The position numbers and the translations under genes were made by a program. The notes beneath the pieces are model-generated. The model searched no databases. It saw only the letters and a program-made list of their open reading frames with translations, and was not told the origin of the DNA. Of a stretch of DNA of 11,271 bases, positions 1 through 6,141 are shown one piece after another; position 1 is the stretch's first letter; each line of letters begins with the position of its first letter. The stretch is from contig JAEZJK010000043.1 in the NCBI GenBank assembly GCA_023415835.1, forward strand, positions 1 to 11,271, read 5' to 3'. The stretch comes from Bacillota bacterium (GTDB lineage Bacteria; Bacillota; UBA4882; UBA8346).

Positions 1-2
1 TG

Positions 3-65
3 ACCAGGAACGAGGCAAACGGTTATCGGGACATGGCAATCTGGAAGTCCGGGGTCACGCTATAA
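3..65 (+). CDS. 3' end of an unidentified gene (partial)
   Basis: The frame beginning at base 3 is open from the window edge and ends at a TAA at 63–65; its last residues read DMAIWKSGVTL. It is followed 20 bases later by a hairpin terminator, which supports a plus-strand gene ending here. A neighbouring frame is also open until a TAG at 71–73. I prefer the first because most of its codons begin with a purine, as in real genes. Too little is left to name a family. Confidence 0.35.
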   Translation, partial: TRNEANGYRDMAIWKSGVTL

Positions 66-85
66 GGGATTAGGTTGGTTAATAT

Positions 86-120
86 AAAATCCGGTGAATT
101 TTACCGGATTTTTTTGTTTT
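86..120 (+). terminator. Rho-independent terminator, probably bidirectional
   Basis: The arms AAAATCCGGT (86–95) and ACCGGATTTT (103–112) pair perfectly over 10 bp around a 7-base loop and run into a T-rich tract to 120. On the other strand the same hairpin is followed by TTTATATT, so it can also stop the convergent DUF368 transcript. Confidence 0.85.
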
Positions 121-179
121 AAATTAAGATTAAATTACATGCTACTGTCTCATACAGAGCCTAAGTTGATATCTGTTTA

Positions 180-1028
180 CTAGCAGCTTCGTTTTTGATT
201 CAGATGGGTTGTGGCAAAGCTCACGGCGGTACCGGCGACGAACAAAGCGATATCTATCGACAACCCTAAACCCGTTCGCAGGCCGGGGAATATCAAAACC
301 ATAAAACCAAATAAGAATCCAATGATCGTATAATATGCGAACCCGCGAACTTTTCGGAAGAGAATCTCGACAAGTTGGATAACAAGCAAGGCGGATGCAA
401 TGAAACCGATTGCAAGCAGAGCGAGGATTCGAATATCAAAGTTTGAGATCGCGGTCAATAGCCTTTCGTAAACCCCCAGATATATCAGTATAAAGGAAGA
501 GCTTATTCCCGGAATAATTGTCCCGACTCCCAGAATAGCGCCGTATAAAATGGTATTTATCTCGCTTAATCTTACATTATCCGTCGGATTCGGCGTCCAT
601 GCCGAAATTTGCCCGACCCAAATTACCGCCGCAAAAGCGATTGCCGTAGCCCACAAATACTTGCTTCGGAATCCGCCGCTGTTGGCTTCTTTAATTAAAG
701 AGGGGATGCTGCCCGCCACCAAACCGAGAAAAACATATAAGACAGCGAATTCCGCCTTCATCATCAAATTCGGCATGATTTTGCTAAAGATCAGAATTCC
801 CGCTCCCACTCCTATCGCGGGGGCAAAGAGAAAGATAGCGCTTTGGCGGAATTCTTTTCTTAGGTTGACTATGGCATGAACGGCTGGCTCATATAGCCCC
901 ACAGTCGTAGCGATAACTCCTCCGCTTAAACCGGGAGTGATACATGATATTCCGATTAGAAGCCCCAAGAATAATTTTTTGATAAAATTAGCTTGAAAAA
1001 TCATTTGTTTAAGGAGATTAATGCTCAT
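180..1028 (-). CDS. DUF368 family membrane protein, putative undecaprenyl-phosphate translocase (PopT-like)
   Basis: This 282-residue polytopic membrane protein has two homologous halves, each carrying a re-entrant-type motif: TPGLSGG at residues 31–37 and IPGISSS at 172–178, each followed by a matching Gly-Leu/Val-Tyr-Glu segment. That duplicated PG[LI]S signature defines DUF368. Family knowledge: DUF368 (PopT) and DedA-type proteins return the lipid carrier undecaprenyl phosphate across the cytoplasmic membrane for reuse in cell-wall and surface-polymer synthesis. Length is normal for the family. The start is the first ATG of the frame; its SD is weak (AAAGGAT about ten bases upstream). The gene is monocistronic, convergent with the gene ending near 65, and has its own promoter at 1097–1125. 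The role is inferred from family membership only; transport of another polyprenyl lipid is possible. Confidence 0.88.
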   Translation of the reverse strand: MSINLLKQMIFQANFIKKLFLGLLIGISCITPGLSGGVIATTVGLYEPAVHAIVNLRKEFRQSAIFLFAPAIGVGAGILIFSKIMPNLMMKAEFAVLYVFLGLVAGSIPSLIKEANSGGFRSKYLWATAIAFAAVIWVGQISAWTPNPTDNVRLSEINTILYGAILGVGTIIPGISSSFILIYLGVYERLLTAISNFDIRILALLAIGFIASALLVIQLVEILFRKVRGFAYYTIIGFLFGFMVLIFPGLRTGLGLSIDIALFVAGTAVSFATTHLNQKRSC

Positions 1029-1096
1029 TTAAAGTTTTATCCTTTACATACTGATCCATTGCATCGGCTACCCTACGGGATTATTCTCTTTTAAAA

Positions 1097-1125
1097 AATA
1101 TAACGTTAAATGTAACTTAAGTCAA
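1097..1125 (-). promoter_or_regulatory. Sigma-A-type promoter of the DUF368 gene
   Basis: On the minus strand, TTGACT (1125–1120) and TATATT (1102–1097) are separated by exactly 17 bases. This gives a start point near 1090 and a leader of about 60 bases before the ATG at 1028. Five of six bases match each consensus hexamer. Confidence 0.7.
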
Positions 1126-1275
1126 GCCAATTAGGCGGTTTTTATTAAGCGTTAATATGCCTGCTTCCCTTGGCGCAGACAAAAAGGATATCGATATGAT
1201 TATTCAGAGCTTAGTTTCTAATCACTTTGAATTACCAATGTAGTTAGACTTATCAAGAAGGGTTATTAAAACTGC

Positions 1276-1291
1276 TATACAACAGTGTATA
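1276..1291. repeat. Short inverted repeat in the DUF368–cupin gap
   Basis: TATACA and TGTATA are perfect 6-bp arms around ACAG. It lies in the 364-base gap between the divergent DUF368 and cupin genes and could be an operator. The rest of this gap shows only the minus-strand promoter, a second palindrome at 1329–1342 and an unconvincing 28-codon ORF (1157–1243). Confidence 0.35.
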
Positions 1292-1328
1292 AACCAAGGA
1301 TTTTTTAGAACTTTCGTAGAAACAGAAT

Positions 1329-1342
1329 ATGTTTTAAAACAT
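1329..1342. promoter_or_regulatory. 14-bp perfect palindrome upstream of the cupin gene
   Basis: ATGTTTTAAAACAT is self-complementary over its full length and centred about 57 bases before the cupin ATG, the usual place for a dimeric repressor or activator site. No clear -35/-10 pair could be assigned beside it, so the function is a guess. Confidence 0.35.
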
Positions 1343-1392
1343 TAAACTAAAATAAGCGGCTAAAAATTGTCCAAGATAAGGAGCAAAAGAAG

Positions 1393-1803
1393 ATGAAACG
1401 GTTACGTTTGACCCAATTGCCTGATGTAAACGAGGGGCATATCTTAAAAAGCGTCTTGCCCGGCCAATTTCTTTACCGGGGTGGACTTTCTTTCCTGGAA
1501 CCGGGGCAGCGGAGCCATAGCAATGACGGACCGGATGGCAGGGATTATCATGTGCATGATGATTGCGAGGCTTTTGTGATTTTGGAGGGACAAGGATCTA
1601 TAGAAGTAAATAAAGCTCTGTATCCAATCGGAGTAGGTGATATCATCATTATCGAACCGGGTGAAGATCACCATCTAATTTCGGGAGGTCAAACTCATTT
1701 AGTAACATTATGGTGTCATGCCGGCCCGGATCTACATTATAAACTGAAGAAGCAGGAAAAACTATCGGGGCTGTCCCAAAAGATATTTTTCAGACAGGAT
1801 TAA
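1393..1803 (+). CDS. Single-domain cupin protein
   Basis: This 136-residue small soluble protein is built around one conserved beta-barrel cupin domain. Motif 1 gives the metal ligands His53, His55 and Glu59 followed by Gly66 (HxH-x3-E-x6-G). Motif 2 is EPGEDHH at 88–94, with His93 as the likely fourth ligand. Such proteins bind a divalent metal and may be dioxygenases, isomerases, or sugar- or ligand-binding sensors; the substrate cannot be told. The start is supported by AAGGAG 10 bases upstream. The native C-terminus seems to have been replaced: residues 125–136 (SGLSQKIFFRQD) and the stop codon fall inside the inverted-repeat element at 1767–1911, whose terminal core recurs elsewhere in the window. 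The catalytic core is unaffected. Confidence 0.82.
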   Translation: MKRLRLTQLPDVNEGHILKSVLPGQFLYRGGLSFLEPGQRSHSNDGPDGRDYHVHDDCEAFVILEGQGSIEVNKALYPIGVGDIIIIEPGEDHHLISGGQTHLVTLWCHAGPDLHYKLKKQEKLSGLSQKIFFRQD

Positions 1804-1911
1804 CGGGATTGACAGGATTGACGATTCAAAAAATTATTTTAACAGGTCTTTTCTAATCCGTTTAATCCGGAAAATCCTGTCTGATTTAATTTTTTAGTTT
1901 TAGACAGCCCC
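1767..1911. repeat. Composite inverted-repeat element (MITE/REP-like) between convergent genes
   Basis: The outer ends GGGGCTGTC (1767–1775) and GACAGCCCC (1903–1911) are perfect 9-bp inverted repeats. Inside, the left arm has three 9-base tandem units of the form ACNGGATTR (1794–1820). The right arm has three complementary units of the form WAATCCNNN (1854–1880), giving an imperfect long hairpin with a loop of about 33 bases. No transposase and no clear target-site duplication are visible. It lies between the convergent cupin and DUF6803-like genes, and the T-rich stretch at 1884–1900 could make it a working terminator. It also encodes the end of the cupin. Confidence 0.75.
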
Positions 1912-1918
1912 TGTTTCT

Positions 1919-2401
1919 CTACATCCCCATTTTGCTACCGGTTGTTTTAGCGATAATCTCCGGGTTCACCATTCCGAAGATCATGGCCACATGGGCGACG
2001 ACTAGGAAGATAGTTAGCAGGATAAAATGGAGTTTCATCTTTTCCTGGTCGTTCTTGCCCTTGCCGATTAAACCCATTTCCAACAAGGCCATCCCGGCTA
2101 ATGGAAAGGCGCCGCTCAAATAGGACCAGACTGCGATGAAATCAACCACAGTGCGCCATTTCATACCCGGGACTGCCGTAAATAATAGCGGAAAGAAAAT
2201 TGCAAAGGTAAAATAAGTGCCGGCGATAATGCTCAAGATTTTACTGGCCTTCCGAAGCCATCCGGTCGTCTGGCGTTTAAAAACGATAAAGAATTCTAGG
2301 CCTACCAAAGCCTCTGCCAGGACTACCGGGACTACCATATAGTAAATGAGGTTCCAAGGCTGGTTGGTAGCAAGTAGTTCCATATAATGAGTCATATTCA
2401 T
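1919..2401 (-). CDS. Small four-helix membrane protein (DUF6803-like, permease-annotated family)
   Basis: This 160-residue protein is mostly hydrophobic, with about four membrane segments: near residues 18–42 (IYYMVVPVVLAEALVGLEFF), 53–76, 86–110 and 122–147. It begins MNMTHYMELLATNQPWNL and ends in a Met/Gly-rich KMGM. I recall such sequences filed under DUF6803 or simply permease, with no known biochemical function; the assignment is from memory and tentative. The start is well supported by GGAGGAA seven bases upstream on the minus strand. It lies 84 bases downstream of the DUF2318 gene on the same strand, so the two are probably one operon. A 19-bp palindrome sits just before its RBS. A job beside the cysteine-rich DUF2318 protein in metal or redox handling is inference. 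Confidence 0.7.
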   Translation of the reverse strand: MNMTHYMELLATNQPWNLIYYMVVPVVLAEALVGLEFFIVFKRQTTGWLRKASKILSIIAGTYFTFAIFFPLLFTAVPGMKWRTVVDFIAVWSYLSGAFPLAGMALLEMGLIGKGKNDQEKMKLHFILLTIFLVVAHVAMIFGMVNPEIIAKTTGSKMGM

Positions 2402-2416
2402 CGTTTATTCCTCCAA

Positions 2417-2435
2417 ATGGTTTAAGTTAAACCAT
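2417..2435. promoter_or_regulatory. 19-bp palindrome next to the RBS of the DUF6803-like gene
   Basis: ATGGTTTAA and TTAAACCAT are perfect 9-bp arms around a single G. With a one-base centre it cannot be an ordinary RNA hairpin, so a DNA operator for a dimeric regulator is more likely. It starts three bases upstream of the SD (2408–2414, minus strand). Confidence 0.45.
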
Positions 2436-2485
2436 CCTTAATTTTAAGTTATCCCATAAAAATAACAGGGTTTGAGGTAAAATAA

Positions 2486-3010
2486 TTACTTTTTCCACCG
2501 GGAAAAGAGAGATTTATTTTTACGTAAAAAGCCGCCTGGAATCACAATATTTTGCCCGTCATCGACCTTGTTTTCTTTGAGGATTGGGACTGGGTTACAG
2601 CCGCCCCGCACCACTTCCACATCATTGATGTTGAACCGGTTGCCGCAGTTTTGGCAGACCAATTCGTCTCCTTCTTGGAGGTAGTAACCCCGTCCGGAGT
2701 TAAAACAGACCTGGCAAGTGTTGAGAGCGGTCCGAATCGTGCCATCGTTTGCTTTAACGGCAAGGACCTCCATATAGGTACTTCCGGCTTTATACTGGTA
2801 AAACCGGGCGGTTTTGGTAACTGCGCTCTTAAGGATTTTCAAATCCGTAGAGTTGATAGATTGGGTAGCGGTTTTACCAAAAATATTGGGTAAGAAGAAA
2901 GCGCCGCTTACTAAAACTAGTAAAGCAACTACTGACAAGGTAAATACATTAATTTTTGCCGATATTCGTTTAATAATAGAACACCTCTTTTCTTGATTTT
3001 GGACAAGCAT
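2486..3010 (-). CDS. Membrane-anchored DUF2318 protein with two CxxC motifs (start uncertain)
   Basis: The C-terminal half is a DUF2318 domain. Counting from the longest possible start (ATG at 3115), Cys134/Cys137 and Cys154/Cys157 form two CxxC pairs 16 residues apart. Cys173 follows in a Gly-Gly-Cys-Asn-Pro stretch. The family is described as a predicted Fe–S or metal-binding membrane protein and is often found with iron-transport (FTR1/P19-type) and MacB-like ABC genes. One membrane segment (ALLVLVSGAFFLPNIF) puts the Cys domain outside the cytoplasm. The start is unclear: the ATGs at 3115 and 3010 lack an SD, whereas AGAGGTG at 2988–2982 lies just before two ATT codons (2977–2972), giving a short Lys/Arg-rich N-terminus. 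I list the middle ATG. It probably forms an operon with the DUF6803-like gene and is divergent from the export cluster. Confidence 0.78.
   Translation of the reverse strand: MLVQNQEKRCSIIKRISAKINVFTLSVVALLVLVSGAFFLPNIFGKTATQSINSTDLKILKSAVTKTARFYQYKAGSTYMEVLAVKANDGTIRTALNTCQVCFNSGRGYYLQEGDELVCQNCGNRFNINDVEVVRGGCNPVPILKENKVDDGQNIVIPGGFLRKNKSLFSRWKK
2982..2988 (-). promoter_or_regulatory. SD-like site inside the 5' part of the DUF2318 frame
   Basis: AGAGGTG on the minus strand is the only good SD match near the start of the DUF2318 gene. Four and seven bases downstream come two ATT codons and no ATG, GTG or TTG. It either marks a rare ATT start or is coincidental. Confidence 0.35.
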
Positions 3011-3126
3011 AACAATTTTGTGTGAAGATTCTATGAAGAGTAAAAAGCCAAAACCCGGCAATATATCATCCAAAAGTAGGAGGAATTTCTCCTTCTTTTT
3101 TTGTTTGGAAATCATTCCAATAGAGG

Positions 3127-3155
3127 TTATCTGAAGTAATTAGTTCTTTTATAAT
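3127..3155 (+). promoter_or_regulatory. Putative promoter of the export cluster
   Basis: A perfect TATAAT (3150–3155) has a weak -35 TTATCT (3127–3132) at 17-base spacing. Transcription would begin near 3162, some 46 bases before the TPR gene, whose SD is GGGAGGT (3194–3200). The poor -35 suggests that an activator is needed. Confidence 0.4.
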
Positions 3156-3207
3156 ATATGTATCGTGTTAATGTAGGAAAAATAATAAATTACGGGAGGT
3201 TTATCGG

Positions 3208-4014
3208 ATGAAAAAAATTAAAAAGTTTATGAGAAGAAGTTGGGTAGTTTTATTGTTACTTTGTTGTTTGAATGTTGTTATTAATATGGAAGTAATTAAT
3301 GCGCAAAATGAAGAGACAATTAATATTTTTGAAACTGAAAATGTAGCGCAAGGAAAGGATTTGTATTTTAAAGGCCGGAAGATGTTCTACAATGCGGAAA
3401 ATACGCCAGATCAAGCGAGAGCTACTTTGGCATTAAGCAAAGAATCCTTTGCAAAATTATCAGAAGGCGATCTGAAGTGTTACTGGTTAGCTCAAGTGGA
3501 GTTTACTTTGGCTGAGATCGATGAAAGAACCGGAAACAAAAAAGAAGCGGCCATGGAGTTTTCTAAAAGCAATGATTTAGTAAAAAAAGCTATTAATTAC
3601 AATGAAAAATTGAGTGACGCTTATCGCTTGTTAGCGGATACCTATATGAGGCTGATGGATTATAACGGCCCACTTTACTCGGTAAATCACGGTCCGCAAG
3701 CGCTAAGATTAACAAAAAAAGCATTTCAACTCGACAATCAAAACTTTACCGCCCTTAATTCATCGGGTGTTTATTACGTAAGTGCCCCAAAAGCCGGAGG
3801 CGGTAATATCAATAAAGGAATAGCGGACCTGGAAAAAGCGTTGGCAAGTAACGATCCATTCGATAAATTTATCGCCCACGTATGGTTGGGAACCGCTTAT
3901 CAGAAAAAAGGCAATAAAACCGAAGCTTTAAATCATTTTGATCGAGCGCTAAAGATCTACCCTAACAGTCCTTGGGCTAAAGGGTTAGCAAGCCAATGTA
4001 ATCAAACTAATTAA
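3208..4014 (+). CDS. Secreted tetratricopeptide-repeat (TPR) protein of the export cluster
   Basis: This 268-residue protein begins with a signal peptide: MKKIKKFMRRS, a hydrophobic core to about residue 25, then a likely cleavage after INA at residue 32. The Cys pair in the core makes a poor lipobox, so a soluble periplasmic form is favoured over a lipoprotein. The rest is helical with TPR-like repeats, clearest near 227–258 (LGTAYQKKGNKTEALNHFDR) and, more diverged, around 60–150. The YYVSAPKAGGGNINKGI segment resembles TPR proteins that assemble with transport or envelope complexes. The start is set by GGGAGGT seven bases upstream. It is the first gene of the plus-strand cluster, 148 bases before the ABC ATPase, and probably acts as a periplasmic scaffold or adaptor. 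The exact partner is unknown. Confidence 0.75.
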   Translation: MKKIKKFMRRSWVVLLLLCCLNVVINMEVINAQNEETINIFETENVAQGKDLYFKGRKMFYNAENTPDQARATLALSKESFAKLSEGDLKCYWLAQVEFTLAEIDERTGNKKEAAMEFSKSNDLVKKAINYNEKLSDAYRLLADTYMRLMDYNGPLYSVNHGPQALRLTKKAFQLDNQNFTALNSSGVYYVSAPKAGGGNINKGIADLEKALASNDPFDKFIAHVWLGTAYQKKGNKTEALNHFDRALKIYPNSPWAKGLASQCNQTN

Positions 4015-4046
4015 TTGAGCGAGTTCATAATTCCTGATTTAAAAAT

Positions 4047-4101
4047 TTTGACACAATATGTTAATGAAACTAGCCCGGACGGGACGCCATATTGTGTCAA
4101 A
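4047..4101. repeat. 14-bp perfect inverted repeat between TPR and ABC genes
   Basis: TTTGACACAATATG (4047–4060) and CATATTGTGTCAAA (4088–4101) are exact reverse complements around 27 bases, which themselves contain CCCG-GA-CGGG. As RNA it is a long stable stem-loop. There is no good U-tract, so it is not a classical terminator; it may instead modulate processing or read-through, or serve as an operator. Confidence 0.75.
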
Positions 4102-4162
4102 GTTTTATCAAATGTATTACTAAAACGCTTAAATTAATAGATAAAAGGGGGCTGAAATTAAA

Positions 4163-4855
4163 ATGGCGATTATTAAAGCAACCGCTTTGGAGAAATCCTA
4201 CAATACTGAGGCGGAACAAGTATATGCATTGCGGGGCGTGGATTTTAAAATTAATCCGGGCGATTTTTCGATTATTAACGGCCCTTCCGGTAGTGGCAAA
4301 ACAACATTACTTAATATACTTTCGGGGATCGACCAGCCTTCCGAAGGGGAACTGTACTTAGACAATCTCCCGATTGCTGAGTTTTCCGATAGCGCCCGGA
4401 CTGAAATCCGCCGGGATAAAATTGGGCTGATTTTTCAATCATTTGAGTTATTGCCGGTTTTAACCGCAGCGGAAAATATTGAATATCCCTTATTGTTACA
4501 AAATATTCACCCGGCGGATCGCCGGAATAGAGTAGCCGAAGTTTTGGAACAGGTAGGGCTGACCCAATATGCCAAACGTTTTCCGGCCCAACTCTCCGGC
4601 GGTCAAAAACAAAGAGTGGCCATTGCCAGGGCTTTGATAACCAAACCGGTGGTAGTTTTATCGGATGAACCCACCGCCAATCTCGATTCCGAAACCGGTA
4701 TTAAAATCATTGAGTTAATGTTGGAATTAAACCGAAAACATGGAGTAGCTTTTGTGATTGTCACTCATGATTTGTCCTTAAACAAATATGCCAAACAGAT
4801 ATATCAAATCAAGGATGGAGTGATCACTTCAAAGGAGGATAACCAACATGTTTAA
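4163..4855 (+). CDS. ABC transporter ATP-binding protein, MacB/LolD type
   Basis: This 230-residue ATPase has every motif of the family: Walker A GPSGSGKT (40–47), Q-loop Gln92, signature LSGGQ (144–148), Walker B VVVLSDE with catalytic Glu169, D-loop and His202 of the switch. Closest in style to LolD, MacB and FtsE, which drive mechanotransmission-type exporters rather than pore importers. It would energise extraction of a lipid, lipoprotein or hydrophobic cargo from the inner membrane. The start is supported by AAAGGGGG upstream. It overlaps the permease gene by 8 bases, showing translational coupling and a fixed partnership. All catalytic residues are intact. Confidence 0.93.
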   Translation: MAIIKATALEKSYNTEAEQVYALRGVDFKINPGDFSIINGPSGSGKTTLLNILSGIDQPSEGELYLDNLPIAEFSDSARTEIRRDKIGLIFQSFELLPVLTAAENIEYPLLLQNIHPADRRNRVAEVLEQVGLTQYAKRFPAQLSGGQKQRVAIARALITKPVVVLSDEPTANLDSETGIKIIELMLELNRKHGVAFVIVTHDLSLNKYAKQIYQIKDGVITSKEDNQHV

Positions 4856-6047
4856 GATCGCCTGGCGTAATGTACGGCGTAATAAACGCCGTTCTTTATT
4901 AAGTTTATTAATTATTACAATTGGGGTTACCGTTTTATTTTTAGTCAATGGTTATATCGAAGAGACTTTTGAGGGTCTAAAGAGTATGGCGGTGTCTCAA
5001 TATGGAAACCTGCAAATCGCTGAAAAACACTTTTGGGATAATGATAATCAGCGCCATTTGTTGAGCAAAACCGACTTGGAAAAAGTCGAACAATTGTTGG
5101 CGTCCCGGCAAGAAGTTCAAAATTATACCAGAGTTATAGGGGTTAATGGGATCATCGGCACCGAAAAGACCAGTACTATCACCTCAGGTAACGGTATTGA
5201 ACCCGGTAACAGTCAAGCGCAAAATATTATGATTACCAGTGGTATTAATCTTTTCCCGGAAGACATTGATAAGATCTTGGTAGGAAAAGGTGTAATGCAA
5301 AAGTTGGGTGTGAAAGAAGGGGAATGGCTTTCTTTGATGACCACTACATTAGACGGCGCATATAACGCGGGTAGTTTACAGGTGTCCGGTTCTTTCACCA
5401 CCGGGAATTCGGAGGCGGATAATGTTTACGTGTATTTACCGGTCACCTATGCCCAAAGTTTACTGAATACTGATGGGGTCGATAAAGTTGTGGTGAGTTT
5501 TGAGGATATCAAATATACCGACTCCACAGCCGCGTGGTTAAAAGAGCAGTTTATTAAAAACAAACTAGAACTTGAAATTAAGACTTGGTTTGATTTAGCT
5601 GAGTATTATAAACAAGTCCGCGGTTTATATGAGGTAATCTTCTATTTTATGTCGGTGGTAATCTTTTTTCTTGTTTTGACAAGTATTTTAGAGATTATGT
5701 CGATGGCCTTCTTTGAAAGGATGAATGAGATTGGTACTATTCGATCGATCGGTACCAAACGACATCAAATATTCTCCATGTTAACCCTGGAGGGGTTGAT
5801 AATTGGTATAACGGGTGGATTCATCGGGCTGTTGGCCGGTTACGGGATTGGCAGTTTCATTAATCAGCTGCACCTTTCTTATTCGGCCCCTGCAATGAGT
5901 GAACCGGTACCTTTGTCTTTCAATTTATCTTTGGTTAATGGAATTTTTCCGTTTATAGTAGTCGTGTTAGCCACTTTAGCTTCAGCATTTTATCCCGCCA
6001 TTAAAGCTTCCAGATTAAATATAGTAGAGATTTTACGTCATAAATAA
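4848..6047 (+). CDS. FtsX/MacB-type ABC transporter permease (LolC/E-like)
   Basis: This 399-residue permease has the type VII ABC layout. The N-terminus is a basic MFKIAWRNVRRNKRRS, followed by TM1 (16–36), a large periplasmic MacB_PCD-like domain (about 40–255) and three C-terminal helices (262–288, 315–338, 362–385). The coupling segment ERMNEIGTIRSIG (290–302) and the terminal PAIKASRLNIVEILRHK are typical of FtsX-domain proteins. Only one permease gene is present, so a homodimer as in MacB is likely, unlike the LolC/LolE heterodimer. AAAGGAGG eight bases upstream gives a strong start inside the end of the ATPase gene. With a LolA-like gene next door, the likely task is handing cargo to a periplasmic carrier; drug or peptide efflux is the alternative. 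Confidence 0.92.
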   Translation: MFKIAWRNVRRNKRRSLLSLLIITIGVTVLFLVNGYIEETFEGLKSMAVSQYGNLQIAEKHFWDNDNQRHLLSKTDLEKVEQLLASRQEVQNYTRVIGVNGIIGTEKTSTITSGNGIEPGNSQAQNIMITSGINLFPEDIDKILVGKGVMQKLGVKEGEWLSLMTTTLDGAYNAGSLQVSGSFTTGNSEADNVYVYLPVTYAQSLLNTDGVDKVVVSFEDIKYTDSTAAWLKEQFIKNKLELEIKTWFDLAEYYKQVRGLYEVIFYFMSVVIFFLVLTSILEIMSMAFFERMNEIGTIRSIGTKRHQIFSMLTLEGLIIGITGGFIGLLAGYGIGSFINQLHLSYSAPAMSEPVPLSFNLSLVNGIFPFIVVVLATLASAFYPAIKASRLNIVEILRHK

Positions 6048-6054
6048 TATGTTC

Positions 6055-6123
6055 CGTTACGCGTATATTTGTTGAACAGGTTAATGGCTTACTCAATTAC
6101 TGGGAATAGTTTTACGCGTAACG
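6055..6123. repeat. Paired palindromic sites/inverted repeat before the LolA-like gene
   Basis: CGTTACGCGTA (6055–6065) and TACGCGTAACG (6113–6123) are exact 11-bp inverted repeats 47 bases apart. Each also contains the palindrome TACGCGTA, and the right copy has the full TTACGCGTAA. They may be two operator sites for one regulator or a long stem-loop. The right arm directly abuts the SD AAAAGGAGGT (6124–6133). Confidence 0.75.
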
Positions 6124-6141
6124 AAAAGGAGGTAGTTAAGA

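Noticed and set aside
550..879. 109-codon plus-strand ORF opposite the DUF368 gene
   Set aside because: It lies wholly antisense to a clear membrane-protein gene and has no RBS or recognisable domain.
1157..1243. 28-codon ORF (begins MPASLGADKKDID) in the DUF368–cupin gap
   Set aside because: It has no SD and no promoter next to it and resembles nothing I can name. It may be a relic of an older gene, but this cannot be supported.
2552..2893. 113-codon plus-strand ORF opposite the DUF2318 gene
   Set aside because: The minus strand carries the conserved CxxC domain, so the plus frame is a by-product.
3078..3103. AGGAG/CTCCT stem with T-run as a plus-strand terminator
   Set aside because: The stem is only about 5 bp and no plus-strand gene ends upstream of it.
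4048..4076. TTGACA at 4048–4053 as a promoter for the ABC genes
   Set aside because: The base positions 17 downstream read TAGCCC, not a -10 element. The hexamer is simply part of the inverted repeat.
4092..4361. 89-codon plus-strand ORF overlapping the start of the ABC ATPase gene
   Set aside because: It is out of frame with the ATPase, whose Walker A region it overlaps, and has no SD. It is an unused frame.
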